Below, in pieces: positions 17,534-26,255 of a DNA stretch of 64,000 nt (position 1 is its first letter; each line of letters opens with the position of its first letter). The DNA is from Mucilaginibacter sp. (lineage in GTDB: Bacteria > Bacteroidota > Bacteroidia > Sphingobacteriales > Sphingobacteriaceae): NCBI RefSeq assembly GCF_028288225.1, contig NZ_JAQBOC010000045.1:99800-163799 (forward strand), given 5' to 3'. The translations under genes were made by a program, and so were the position numbers. The notes below the pieces were generated by a model. That model ran no database searches. It was given only the letters and a program-made list of their open reading frames with translations, and was not told the DNA's origin.

Positions 17534-17779
17534 CTATAGGTAAATAAATCTGAGTACTAGTATAATTACAATTAATAATATACAGGTTATTAAAATTATC
17601 AAATTTTCCTTTTCTTCAGAAACAAAAGCTCGTAAAAGTGCAGCAACTAACGAATATCCCATAAATATATAAAAAAATGAAATATGATAAACATGTTTAT
17701 TTAATAGCGGGAATGTTAAATACAACGCGCAAACCGCAAAAATTAGCTTATAACTGAAATTTATAATTTCCTTTTTCAT
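17534..17779 (-). CDS. Small three-helix membrane protein, unknown
   Basis: The 81-residue product begins MKKEIINFSYKLIF and has predicted membrane helices at about residues 8-27, 34-51 and 58-80, with an acidic loop VSEEKEN between helices 2 and 3. I recognise no family. It is AT-rich and lies directly beside a MITE-like repeat, in a stretch of small lineage-specific genes. Reality is supported by the ATG start, the coherent topology and the lack of any competing frame. Confidence 0.45.
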   Translation of the reverse strand: MKKEIINFSYKLIFAVCALYLTFPLLNKHVYHISFFYIFMGYSLVAALLRAFVSEEKENLIILITCILLIVIILVLRFIYL

Positions 17780-17816
17780 TCTTTAATTTTTCACATGAAT
17801 TCTCTCGCTGCGCAAG

Positions 17817-18008
17817 GTCCCCGGCTTGTGGCCCATATGCTAAGTACCCAACTGATAAGTAATCGATAGAAAAGCTTTTAGTTAAGGTTAAGTTTTTAAA
17901 AGTACAAAATTTGGTTGTATTTTAAGTGGTGGATTAGCCTACAGATTATTTGTCCTGTAGGCTACTTTGCTTGTTGGCTACCTGTCCTGCGGGCCACAAG
18001 CCGGGGAC
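17817..18008. mobile_element. MITE-like element, complete copy
   Basis: An 18-bp perfect inverted repeat, GTCCCCGGCTTGTGGCCC at 17817-17834 and its complement at 17991-18008, bounds about 190 bp. Weaker complementarity (CTCTCGC near 17802-17808 and GCGAGAG near 18012-18018) extends the ends. Inside is a hairpin GCCTACAG...CTGTAGGC. Positions 17821-17970 are about 90% identical to 18524-18672, which is a second, right-truncated copy. No transposase is encoded. Confidence 0.65.
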
Positions 18009-18085
18009 GTATGCGAGAGCGGGGTTATTTGTTCATTAAAGCAGTCGTTGCGCAAGATCCACGTTAAGCGTACACCAGTAACATA

Positions 18086-18466
18086 TTATTCTAATTTTTC
18101 GTAGTAATGATCCCGATCAATATCTAAAATTATTTTGGGCATTCCAAAATTTATTCTTTTAATAGAAGTTCGATAGCCAGCTTTTCCATATCTATAATTG
18201 TAAGTCAATTCGATTTCTGTTCCACCGAGCGTATAAAATATTTCATATGACCCTATACCCCAATAATTACTAAAAAATTGATTGTTTTTTAAAAGCGTTA
18301 AGGTGTCTGGAGCATACGGAATTTCAACCCGATTGGGGGTATAATGATAGTTTTGATTAATATATATTCCTGTCAGCATTCCCTTGGTAAAGAAATTATT
18401 ATAAGCACAACATATTACAAATGTAACAACCGTTATCTTACTTACTAATATCAGTTTTCTTTTCAT
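18086..18466 (-). CDS. Hypothetical exported protein
   Basis: The 126-residue product starts MKRKLILVSKITVVTFVICC, a basic N-terminus plus hydrophobic helix that could be a signal anchor or a lipoprotein signal ending at the Cys pair (residues 19-20). The rest is polar and rich in Tyr and Asn, with alternating beta-strand-like sequence (IEIPYAPDTLTLLKNNQFF, TEIELTYNYRYG) suggesting a small beta-rich extracytoplasmic domain. No family recognised. It sits precisely between the two copies of a 150-bp repeat and is AT-rich, consistent with a mobile or recently acquired cassette. Confidence 0.5.
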   Translation of the reverse strand: MKRKLILVSKITVVTFVICCAYNNFFTKGMLTGIYINQNYHYTPNRVEIPYAPDTLTLLKNNQFFSNYWGIGSYEIFYTLGGTEIELTYNYRYGKAGYRTSIKRINFGMPKIILDIDRDHYYEKLE

Positions 18467-18523
18467 TTAGCGAAAAATAAATATGTTTAATAGGTTGTTG
18501 TTTCCCCGCTGCCGCAATCGTTT

Positions 18524-18672
18524 CCGGCTTGTGGCCCGTATGCTAAGCACTCAACTGATAAGTAATTGATAGAAAAGCTTTTAGTTAAGGTTAAGTTTTA
18601 AAAGTACAAAATTTGGTTGTACTTTAAGTGGCGGATCAGTCTACAGGTTGTTTGTCTTGTAGGCTACTTTGC
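18524..18672. repeat. Second copy of the 150-bp repeat, right end missing
   Basis: Direct repeat of 17821-17970 (about 90% identity; one T shorter in the GTTTTTAAAAG run). It keeps the CCGGCTTGTGGCCC end and the internal CTACAGG...CTTGTAGGCTACTTTGC hairpin but lacks the right terminal inverted repeat. It runs up to the end of the DUF6263 gene. Confidence 0.7.
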
Positions 18673-18681
18673 GGGGCCTGC

Positions 18682-19602
18682 TTACTTCCCCGTAGTATTC
18701 ACGTCCGTATTAAACGTCATCGGTATCGTCATTCCACCAGGAACCTGTGGGTTATCAAGGATCTGCATATCACCCATCATTACCTGTTTCATTTTTACCT
18801 CGTTGATCCATCCGGTAGTTTTATCAACTCTTATATCAGATATTAATGAGCCATTAAGATTATATTTTACGGGCAAGCCATTTATCTGCACCGGTCCGGC
18901 GTTTTTATCTGTAATTATTGTGCCTTCGCCATGAATAAGGTAGGTTCCCTCAATTATATCGGCTAATTGGTAATTTATAGTAACAGCAGCTTTTGCCGGA
19001 CTTTCAAGCTGCGTTTTAACCGTCCATTTATCTTCTTTGGCAACCGGTACATCAGGAAAAATGGCAGTCCCCATTTCTATGCTGCCTTTGAAGGCATTTG
19101 GCCCGAATGATTGCATAAACTGTGCTTTAACCTGTTCTTTTTTAGCTGCATCAATCTGCGGAAAGCTTTCCATTGCTGCCGATACCATTTTATCAATATT
19201 TTGTACCGATTTTATTTTACCGGTTTTGGTCATTTCAAGGTTAAAAGGCTTGTTCATCATGGCAGCAATAATTGAGGAGGGCACGTCCTGTGGATCGTTC
19301 TTTTTTGAATCCAGGTCGATGTTATTGCCTGCTATTTCCATTTTCATGCTAAGCGCCTGGTAGCTCACTTCCATGTTGTATACAGTATCAGCTATGCTGA
19401 TCACTTTAAACGCCATCCTGAAATTGAAGGCCAGGTTAACCTTGTTTTGCTGGCCACTTACCGTTTGTACAATGGCTGAATTGGCATTTGTAGTAAGGTA
19501 ATAAGTGTTGCCCTTTGTTAAATTTAATGCAGGTTTAAACTTTTGCGCATGGCAATAGTTTACAGCAATAAATAGCAGCGGCATATATAGAAGATGTTTC
19601 AT
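18682..19602 (-). CDS. DUF6263 family exported protein
   Basis: The 306-residue product has a signal peptide (about 1-19, cleaving after CHAQ) and a single long beta-rich domain with the pattern LTKGNTYYLTTNANSAI near the N-terminus, the lysine/acid block MTKTGKIKSVQNIDKM in the middle and VDKTTGWINEVKMKQVM near the C-terminus. This fits the DUF6263 family of Bacteroidota, which resembles lipid-binding or tubular periplasmic proteins, but no activity is known. Family name is from recognition and moderately sure. It is monocistronic. Confidence 0.62.
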   Translation of the reverse strand: MKHLLYMPLLFIAVNYCHAQKFKPALNLTKGNTYYLTTNANSAIVQTVSGQQNKVNLAFNFRMAFKVISIADTVYNMEVSYQALSMKMEIAGNNIDLDSKKNDPQDVPSSIIAAMMNKPFNLEMTKTGKIKSVQNIDKMVSAAMESFPQIDAAKKEQVKAQFMQSFGPNAFKGSIEMGTAIFPDVPVAKEDKWTVKTQLESPAKAAVTINYQLADIIEGTYLIHGEGTIITDKNAGPVQINGLPVKYNLNGSLISDIRVDKTTGWINEVKMKQVMMGDMQILDNPQVPGGMTIPMTFNTDVNTTGK

Positions 19603-19808
19603 TATTTTGATTTGGTTGCGCTAAGATAACAAACTATGAGTTTAGCCTTACCAAATGACGATTATAAACAAGGGAGAGGGCGCATTATACCAGGACAGCT
19701 TTGAATAAAATAAGAATAGCCAGGCTCTCAACCCCGGCTATTCTGAAATAAGTATTATCATTAATTTTCACTCGGGTTCTTATACGGGGAGTAATAAATT
19801 AAGGTTTC

Positions 19809-19847
19809 AAAAAAATAAAAAAACTCCTGCTATTTCGGCAGGAGTTT
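19809..19847 (-). terminator. Terminator-like hairpin on the minus strand
   Basis: AAACTCCTGC at 19821-19830 pairs with GCAGGAGTTT at 19838-19847. Read on the minus strand the stem runs into TTTTTTTATTTTTTT (19820 down to about 19808). It lies 42 bp beyond the possible 33-codon gene, which is the only visible transcription unit it could serve. Confidence 0.65.
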
Positions 19848-19888
19848 ATAACTATGGTATTTTGCCACAAAAAAAATATATGACCCTA

Positions 19889-19990
19889 TTAATACAGGGT
19901 TTTATTTTTTATCATGTTGATGCCAGTTCTTACGATAAAAAACACTGGAACTGCCTGTATAGCTATCCCTATAATTGCAAGTGTGCTCAT
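19889..19990 (-). CDS. Possible 33-residue single-helix membrane peptide
   Basis: A short open frame encoding MSTLAIIGIAIQAVPVFFIV followed by RTGINMIKNKTLY. It is one hydrophobic helix with a basic tail, the shape of a real small membrane protein. A terminator-like hairpin with a T run lies just downstream on the same strand. There is no clear ribosome site or promoter, and the family is unknown to me, so this is a low-confidence call. Confidence 0.3.
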   Translation of the reverse strand: MSTLAIIGIAIQAVPVFFIVRTGINMIKNKTLY

Positions 19991-20429
19991 GATAATGCCA
20001 ATTTGAGAGTGAATGGAAAATGTATAATAATTTATTATAATATAAACGCAAAAATCATACCTTTCTGTATAAAAGTGCCTCCCTGCAAGTTGATTGGAAT
20101 GTTTATTTTTTTTGAGAAAAGCGGCGAGTGAGAATAATGGGAAATGTGCGCAATAAATTCCCCAAAACAGGGTAATTATTACGCGGTTGACTTAAAATAA
20201 AATCGTGCCATTTATAATATTGTGAGCTTTTTTGAGAAAAAAAATATTCACTAACTGTATGTGGTGTAATGTAATTATAAATTAATTTATTATTTATTGA
20301 AAATTAAATATGCAAATCAGCTTTTAATTATCGCAATATAGCATTTATAAGATGCAATTTTTGTACCAGTAGCTGGGGTGTATAATTTAATAAGCAAAAG
20401 CTGTTCACTTTATACTGCTCAATAGTAAA

Positions 20430-22214
20430 CTATTTTCCACTTATACTACCAATAACTGGTCCTTTAGCCAGCATGGATTCCTTTATATATTTTACCGGGG
20501 CATTGCCGTAGCTTAAAAACTTCTCGTTAAATTCTTTTAATTTATATTTTTCACCCATTTTCTTTTTGTAGGCTTCCCTCAGGTCCATTATTTCTTTATA
20601 ACCTGTAAAGTAGCTATCCAGCTGTACGCTGCTTACACTTACCCTTTTCCATTTCCCCTCGGCTTCTGCCTGTTGCTGAAAAGCTTCGTGCGTGAGCAGT
20701 TTTAAGGCATCCTGCCGTGTCATATTTTGTGAGTGAACACTATAATCTAAAATGGTGTTACAAACCGAGCGCAGATGCCATTTATACCACATCAGCCTCA
20801 TCTCGGGCTCATCGCCGCCAAAACCATTATCCAGCATCATTTCTTCGCTATAAACGGCCCAGCCTTCAACCATGGCGCCATTGCCAAATACCGATTTAAT
20901 AATACTCGGCGATTTATTGGCATATATCAATTGCACATAGTGACCAGGTATAGCCTCGTGGATACATAGGATCTGTAACGTATAATTGTTATACTCGCGT
21001 AAATAGCTTTCGGCCTTATCTGCAGGCCAATTAGCCAGGCTGCCTACATTGAAATAGGAATTGCCCTCTTTGTCGTACGGTCCGGGCGAACTCATGGATG
21101 CACCTGCTACACCTGCCATATAACCCGGTTCTTTTCGTACCACCAACGGCCTTGAAGGATCGAGCGTTACGAGGTCTTTTGATTTTACAAAAGCCGTAAG
21201 CTTAGGGATCTGTTTTTCAATTGCCGACTGGAATTCACCCTGTTCAGCATGCTTTGAAGATAGCGTATCTATTACCTGTGCAATCATATTCAAAGAATCG
21301 GCAGGCAAAGGTTTAGTGCCAAAATATTTGGGCCATAGCTTTTTGCTGATCTTTGTCATCTCGCGGTGCAGGTATTTTTTGCGTTCAACTGCGGCATTAA
21401 AGATCTGCTGCGCGTTGTATTCCGACTGGATCTCGTACTTAAATTTTGATTCATAAAGATCTTTACCCAGTTTAAAGCCACGCGGCTTGTCGTTCTTTAA
21501 AGCTTTCAGCCATGCGGCATAAGCTTTTATGGCATCGGCAGAAATGCGGGCACGGTCTAACATTTGTTTTTGCTCGGCCTGCGGTATAGTTGATTTTTTT
21601 AATGAATCGGCAAAGTCTTTTTCAAATACGCCAACTCCGCCAAGGTGCTGATCGGCAGCCAGGCTGGTAAGTTCGGCAACAGGATTTTTTATCTCTTTTT
21701 CTGCCGCTTTATAATAAAGCGGGATGTTGGTCATTCTTTGATAAAAGCTGCGCAGCCGTTTATTAAGCGGTGCATAATGCTCATTAAGGATGTAAGCAAA
21801 TGTGCTGATAACATTGTACTGCGACGGATCCCACTGATATGCTTTTAATTGCTGCAGGTTCCATTCTATTAATTCCATCTGGTTTTGCATCATGTGATAA
21901 TCCATCCGGTTAGCATCTGATAGTGTATTAACATCAAACCTGCTTAATGAATCTATCTGTACCTTGGCATAGGTCATCATCTTATCCCTGCTTTTATCAT
22001 CAGGCACAAGCAGTAAGCTATCATATTTATGGTAGCCAACCGAGGTTGCCCAGTCGGGGTTTAGTTTCCATAAACCTTCCAAAAAAGAGTTTTCATAAAC
22101 AGCAAATGCAGTGTCGTCCTTGCCTTGCAAGGGGCCTGCGGATGAGGCGTCTTTTTTACATCCGATAAGGACCGAGTAAATAAGACAGGCCATAAATAAT
22201 AGTTTTTTTATCAC
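20430..22214 (-). CDS. DUF885 family lipoprotein, putative peptidase
   Basis: The 594-residue product has a lipoprotein signal (MIKKLLFMACLIYSVLIGCK, lipobox ending at Cys19) and so is probably membrane anchored in the periplasm or at the surface. The body is a helical DUF885 domain containing the conserved HEAIPGHYVQ motif (about residue 418), which resembles the HExxH zinc-protease motif with a PGH extension, together with VEGWAVYSEEMM downstream, a second conserved block of the family. A metallopeptidase activity is therefore likely but not proven for the family. Monocistronic; divergent from the DinB-like gene. Confidence 0.82.
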   Translation of the reverse strand: MIKKLLFMACLIYSVLIGCKKDASSAGPLQGKDDTAFAVYENSFLEGLWKLNPDWATSVGYHKYDSLLLVPDDKSRDKMMTYAKVQIDSLSRFDVNTLSDANRMDYHMMQNQMELIEWNLQQLKAYQWDPSQYNVISTFAYILNEHYAPLNKRLRSFYQRMTNIPLYYKAAEKEIKNPVAELTSLAADQHLGGVGVFEKDFADSLKKSTIPQAEQKQMLDRARISADAIKAYAAWLKALKNDKPRGFKLGKDLYESKFKYEIQSEYNAQQIFNAAVERKKYLHREMTKISKKLWPKYFGTKPLPADSLNMIAQVIDTLSSKHAEQGEFQSAIEKQIPKLTAFVKSKDLVTLDPSRPLVVRKEPGYMAGVAGASMSSPGPYDKEGNSYFNVGSLANWPADKAESYLREYNNYTLQILCIHEAIPGHYVQLIYANKSPSIIKSVFGNGAMVEGWAVYSEEMMLDNGFGGDEPEMRLMWYKWHLRSVCNTILDYSVHSQNMTRQDALKLLTHEAFQQQAEAEGKWKRVSVSSVQLDSYFTGYKEIMDLREAYKKKMGEKYKLKEFNEKFLSYGNAPVKYIKESMLAKGPVIGSISGK

Positions 22215-22394
22215 CGGGGGATCTGTTTAATATTAAGTTGATAAACTTAAAACATTTAGCCGAAATAAATTAAAAGAATCTAATTACATCTATATAACTT
22301 TTACAAATAAGGCTGTAAAGGGCTGCAAACTATAACCGTTGAATTTTTCTCAACCAATTTTGATAATATTTGTTAAGTTATAAATTTTAGCAAA

Positions 22395-22868
22395 ATGGAT
22401 AATCAGCATAAAACATTAGTAAGCGAACTAACCAAATTACTGCTTGGCGGCAATGCACACGCCTCATTTCAAGATGCCATAAAGGGGCTAAACCCCAGGC
22501 TGCGGGGTGTAAAGCCCGATAATATGCCTTATAGCATTTGGCAACTGGTTGATCATATCCGCATAGCACAATGGGACATGCTGCAGTTTAGTAAAGACGC
22601 CGACCACAAATCGCCAAATTGGCCCGACGAATACTGGCCAAAAGAAAGTGAGCCTGCTGGTGATGATGCCTGGAACGGTTCAATAGAGCAAATAGAAAGT
22701 GATTTAGACGAATTTATTGAGCTGTTGGAGCACAGCAACATCTATCAGCCTTTGGAACATGGTGTTGGACAAACTATATTAAGCGAAGCCTTACAAATAG
22801 CCGATCATAATTCATACCATATAGGCGAGATAGTTGCTGTAAGAAGGATTTTGGGTGATTGGAAATAG
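22395..22868 (+). CDS. DinB family protein
   Basis: A 157-residue four-helix-bundle protein of the DinB/YfiT superfamily, whose members bind a metal with three histidines and often act as thiol-dependent transferases or have unknown roles. Candidate ligands are His53 in LVDHIRIAQWDM and the C-terminal DHNSYHIGEI pair, arranged as in the family. Length is typical. Cytoplasmic, no signal peptide. It is followed by a hairpin shared with the convergent hydrolase gene. Confidence 0.8.
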   Translation: MDNQHKTLVSELTKLLLGGNAHASFQDAIKGLNPRLRGVKPDNMPYSIWQLVDHIRIAQWDMLQFSKDADHKSPNWPDEYWPKESEPAGDDAWNGSIEQIESDLDEFIELLEHSNIYQPLEHGVGQTILSEALQIADHNSYHIGEIVAVRRILGDWK

Positions 22869-22873
22869 CCTCA

Positions 22874-22905
22874 CCCCACCCTCCCCAAAGGAGAGGTTTT
22901 TTATA
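22874..22905. terminator. Hairpin terminator between convergent genes
   Basis: CCTCCCC and GGAGAGG separated by AAA form a short stem with one mismatch, followed by TTTTTTAT. The unit CCTCACCCCACCCTCCCC looks like one of the GC-rich interspersed hairpins typical of this group. Confidence 0.5.
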
Positions 22906-22906
22906 T

Positions 22907-24196
22907 CTACCGCACCTTATTTATAAATTCCACAATCCCGGGTATAAGTTCGGGCTTTAAGGGGAGCTCCGGTTTACTGTAGGTTGCCACATTTTGCTCA
23001 TCATCAGCAGGGGCATCTTTTAGAATATGGTTCATGTTTTTTATTTCAAGGAGTATGGCATCTGATTTTGCTTTTTTTAACTTTTGCCCGCTCTCAGCAG
23101 CAACAATTTTATCTGTAGTGCCCTGGATAATTAATACAGGTACTTTTATTCTTTTTATACCTTTTAAGGGCTCATACCTGCATAACGACATTATGAGATT
23201 CTGAATGCTTGGCCTGGCAATATAATATAAGGCCGGGTCAATGTTCGGAGTGGTTTTACCCTTTTTCAGGCTGTCCATAAATGCTTTAAATTCATCCTGT
23301 TGAAACAACGGCTTTGACTTTAATTGATCGGTAAGTACTTTATCAGCTTTTTCTGCATTCCATTCGGCACTTATAAAGCCTTTAACCGGCGAATCATTTA
23401 CCGCTAATGCTGCAACCAATGCGCCTTCTCCATGCCCAAAGAATATAACTTTTGAAAACCGGGGATCATCATTTAACATATTGGCAAGGCCCATGGCATC
23501 ATCACTATAATCCTCAACCCGCAATTCTGACTCTTTGCCTTTTGTCATACTTTCACCAACAAGGCGTTTATCATAGCGAACGGAAGCTATCCCGTTTTTA
23601 CCCAGGTCATTGGCCAGTATTTTATAAGTATTGGCTGATATACCTGTTTTTTCATTATTGCCATTTCTGTCTGTAGGGCCGGCATCAGCTATAATTAAAA
23701 CGACCGGAATTTTCCCCGACGGATTTTTAGGAATAACCAATGAGCCCGATATGGTGCCCGTTAAGGTTTTTAATAATATAGGCGTTTCATCCAATGAGGG
23801 ATCAAATGTTATATCTCGTGAGGTTTTATCTTCAGTATATGGGCTTAATAGCAGGCCGGTTAATTTATTTTGTGCGTTTAAAGCAATGTTCAGTAAAAAA
23901 GTATTGTTTTGAAATGTAGCCTTGTATACTGCAAGCGATTGGCTGATCCTTACAAAATCGGTTTTTATAAGGTTGCCGTATTGCGATTTTAACTGAACCG
24001 TTGTTGGTTTAAAATTATCTATCGGTAAAGCCGTTTTCATTTCGGAGCTAAACATGCTGAAAATGCTATCCGGCTGATCATGATTATAATACTGTGTAAA
24101 TTTGGTTAAAGTGGCAGCGTAGTTGGCAGGCTCTGCCTGTGCCATAGCTTTTACCGTTAATATTAGGGCAGCAACAAAAAATATAATTTTCTTCAT
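22907..24196 (-). CDS. Alpha/beta hydrolase-fold protein with DUF3887-like N-domain and missing nucleophile
   Basis: The 429-residue exported protein has a signal peptide (cleavage near Ala19-Gln20), an N-terminal NTF2/DUF3887-like domain at about 25-125, and an alpha/beta hydrolase domain from about 150. In this family the nucleophile elbow is normally GHSEG; here it reads FFGHGEGAL with Gly256 (codon GGA) where the serine should be. The other triad residues appear to be present (Asp362 in GTTDKIV, His390 in KNMNHIL), as does the oxyanion region DAGPTDRNGNN. The rest of the frame is intact and well conserved, so it is not an obvious pseudogene. It may be an inactive binding protein, or an enzyme using another residue. 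Confidence 0.8.
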   Translation of the reverse strand: MKKIIFFVAALILTVKAMAQAEPANYAATLTKFTQYYNHDQPDSIFSMFSSEMKTALPIDNFKPTTVQLKSQYGNLIKTDFVRISQSLAVYKATFQNNTFLLNIALNAQNKLTGLLLSPYTEDKTSRDITFDPSLDETPILLKTLTGTISGSLVIPKNPSGKIPVVLIIADAGPTDRNGNNEKTGISANTYKILANDLGKNGIASVRYDKRLVGESMTKGKESELRVEDYSDDAMGLANMLNDDPRFSKVIFFGHGEGALVAALAVNDSPVKGFISAEWNAEKADKVLTDQLKSKPLFQQDEFKAFMDSLKKGKTTPNIDPALYYIARPSIQNLIMSLCRYEPLKGIKRIKVPVLIIQGTTDKIVAAESGQKLKKAKSDAILLEIKNMNHILKDAPADDEQNVATYSKPELPLKPELIPGIVEFINKVR

Positions 24197-24395
24197 TTAA
24201 GTATGGTCAGAAAGGGAAATTTGCAATCCCGAAATTAGTAAAAATCACGCAGCTTTTGCTTATTTCAATCAAATTACCATGTGAAGGTTAATAATGCTAT
24301 AGTTGCAATTTTGGTAGTGGAATGCCAAGCTAATTACTTTCTATGAAGAAACGAGTTTTGGTCGCGTAAAAAAAAGGCCTTAAACGGGTATCCGC

Positions 24396-24500
24396 AATTA
24401 AATTTCGCATTTCCAGATTGAAAAACATCCGGATTCCGGCATCAAACCATTCCGCAATCAGCGCTCCGCATTCCGCAATTAACTCAAACATTTCCGGCCA
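24396..24500. repeat. ATTCCGCA word repeats upstream of a small membrane protein gene
   Basis: The gap 24197-24517 contains several copies of ATTCCG/TTTCCG words (for example near 24431, 24448, 24468, 24493) in direct order. It otherwise shows no gene. Similar CCGAAATC-type words occur at other sites in the window. Confidence 0.45.
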
Positions 24501-24517
24501 TTTTGCATTCTACAAAT

Positions 24518-24895
24518 ATGGAATTAAGTACGCAGGTTGCCTGGCTGTTTTTATTGGCTATCCCAATAGCCTGTATAGCATGGACAGTAACCCACGAGGA
24601 AGTTTTCAGGGAGCCACGGGAGTATTGCCTAAACCGCTGTAACAACGCTAAAACCCTTGCCGGGCGAAAATTCTTTTACCTGTTTACCTGCGAGTATTGT
24701 TTTAGCCATTATGTAACCATCATCATGCTTTTCATCACCAACTATAAACTATTATTTACCGACTGGCGCGGCTACCTCATTGCTGGTTTCGCACTGGTAT
24801 TTGTAGCCAATGTTTATATGAGCCTGTTCGCCCTGGCACGCGTTGATTTAAAGAAAGTACGTTTGGAAGCTGAGAATGAGGAAGGGAAAAAATAG
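24518..24895 (+). CDS. Membrane protein, DUF1360-like
   Basis: The 125-residue product (MELSTQVAWLFLLAIPIACI at the start) has membrane helices at about 6-26, 55-76 and 85-105. Between helices 1 and 2 is a Cys-containing loop YCLNRCNNAKTLAG, followed by FTCEYCFSHYVT, a CxxC pair near a helix start, which recalls the short DUF1360-type membrane proteins. The tail is charged (LKKVRLEAENEEGKK). I chose ATG at 24518 over the TTG at 24503 because the upstream part lies in word-repeat DNA. Function unknown. Confidence 0.55.
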   Translation: MELSTQVAWLFLLAIPIACIAWTVTHEEVFREPREYCLNRCNNAKTLAGRKFFYLFTCEYCFSHYVTIIMLFITNYKLLFTDWRGYLIAGFALVFVANVYMSLFALARVDLKKVRLEAENEEGKK

Positions 24896-25010
24896 GCTAT
24901 GCGGATTTCAACTACGGTTGAAAGTTTGATTTATTTAGCACATTAAATGCAAATTTAGAGCTTAAATAAGCGTATTATTGTATTAGGTAAAAAATTAAAT
25001 TAATAAGAGT

Positions 25011-26183
25011 TTGTCAAGTATTCAGCAAGATGTTGAAGATATAAGCAGCATCCCGATAGTACCAAAATTACTGGAAGTTATTTGCCGTACCACAGGCATG
25101 GGTTTTGCGGCCATTGCCAGGGTTACCGAAGAAAAATGGGTAGCCTGCAGTGTGCGCGATGAAATAGCATTCGGACTTGAACCGGGCGGGGAATTAAAGT
25201 TGGAAACAACTATTTGCCATGAGATAAGGCAAAACGGAAATGCGGTTATTATTGATCATGTTGATAAGGATGAAACCTTTTATAATCATCATACACCCGC
25301 TTTGTATGGCTTTCAAAGCTATATCTCTGTCCCAATATACCGTAAAGACGGCGTTTTTTTCGGCACACTTTGCGCAATTGATCCTAAACCAAATAAATTA
25401 AACACGATTGAGACTGTTGGCATGTTTAATTTATTTGCCGATCTGATCTCGTTTCATTTAAACGCAATTGAACAAGTAAACTTTGCCGAAACCAAACTTT
25501 TGCAAGAACGTAAAACAGCAGAACTGCGCGAGCAGTTTATTGCCATATTGGGCCATGATCTGTTAACCCCGGTTGGAGCAGTGCTAAACGTAGCACAATT
25601 GCTTTTACGGATGCCGATGGATGAACGAACCACCCGCCTTGCTCATATTGTACAGGATTCGTCATACAGGATGAAGGGGCTGATCGAAAATATTCTTGAC
25701 TTTGCCCGCGGTCGCCTTGGTGAGGGTATTGTGCTGAATTGTAAGCCGGATGAACCGGTTGAAAAGATCCTTAATCAGGTGGTAACTGAATTGCAATTAC
25801 TATGGCCCGGGATAATTATTGAAACAAGATTTAACCTTATCCAATCTGTTTGTTGTGATGGCAAAAGACTGGCACAGCTTTTCTCAAACCTTTTAGGTAA
25901 TGCACTTACGCATGGTAAAAAAGACGGGGAAATAATGGTTGAAGCAACAAGCGCTAATGGCGGATTTACATTATCCATTATGAACGCCGGTGAAAAAATA
26001 CCGGATGCTGCCATGGCGCGACTTTTTCATCCATTCTCCCGCGGTGAAGTTAAGCCAGGTCAGCAGGGTTTGGGGCTGGGTTTATATATTGCCTCAGAAA
26101 TAGCCCGGGCGCATGGAGGCATTATCGATGTGGTTTCTACAGACGAGAACACCTGTTTTACTTTGCGGATGCCTGCTAATTAA
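25011..26183 (+). CDS. GAF-domain sensor histidine kinase
   Basis: Cytoplasmic two-component sensor without membrane segments. Residues about 15-155 form a GAF domain, probably sensing a small ligand or light/redox cofactor. The dimerisation helix carries the phospho-acceptor His182 in GHDLLTPVGA, then the ATPase domain has the N box NLLGNALTHG, an atypical G1 (MNAGEKIP, where DxGxGI is usual) and G2 GLGLGLYIASEIA. The unusual G1 is seen in a known subset of such kinases. The start is TTG at 25011. No response regulator is adjacent, so it is an orphan. Confidence 0.88.
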   Translation: MSSIQQDVEDISSIPIVPKLLEVICRTTGMGFAAIARVTEEKWVACSVRDEIAFGLEPGGELKLETTICHEIRQNGNAVIIDHVDKDETFYNHHTPALYGFQSYISVPIYRKDGVFFGTLCAIDPKPNKLNTIETVGMFNLFADLISFHLNAIEQVNFAETKLLQERKTAELREQFIAILGHDLLTPVGAVLNVAQLLLRMPMDERTTRLAHIVQDSSYRMKGLIENILDFARGRLGEGIVLNCKPDEPVEKILNQVVTELQLLWPGIIIETRFNLIQSVCCDGKRLAQLFSNLLGNALTHGKKDGEIMVEATSANGGFTLSIMNAGEKIPDAAMARLFHPFSRGEVKPGQQGLGLGLYIASEIARAHGGIIDVVSTDENTCFTLRMPAN

Positions 26184-26255
26184 TAGTTATTATATTCGCT
26201 CTCCCGCTGTTGGTGTTGTCACCATAACCTGAATAATACTTTTAGATAACTTCCC

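Larger units (their letters stand above)
19603..20429. other. Long AT-rich intergenic region with two hairpins and one possible micro-gene
   Basis: Over 800 bp without a conventional gene. It holds a perfect hairpin (GAATAGCC at 19714-19721, GGCTATTC at 19736-19743), a terminator-like hairpin at 19821-19847, and a possible 33-codon membrane peptide gene on the minus strand at 19889-19990. 20130-20400 is extremely AT-rich with no recognisable content. Confidence 0.5.

Noticed and set aside
19862..20131. 89-residue plus-strand open frame
   Set aside because: AT-driven, odd composition, no start context, and antisense to a better short frame and a terminator.
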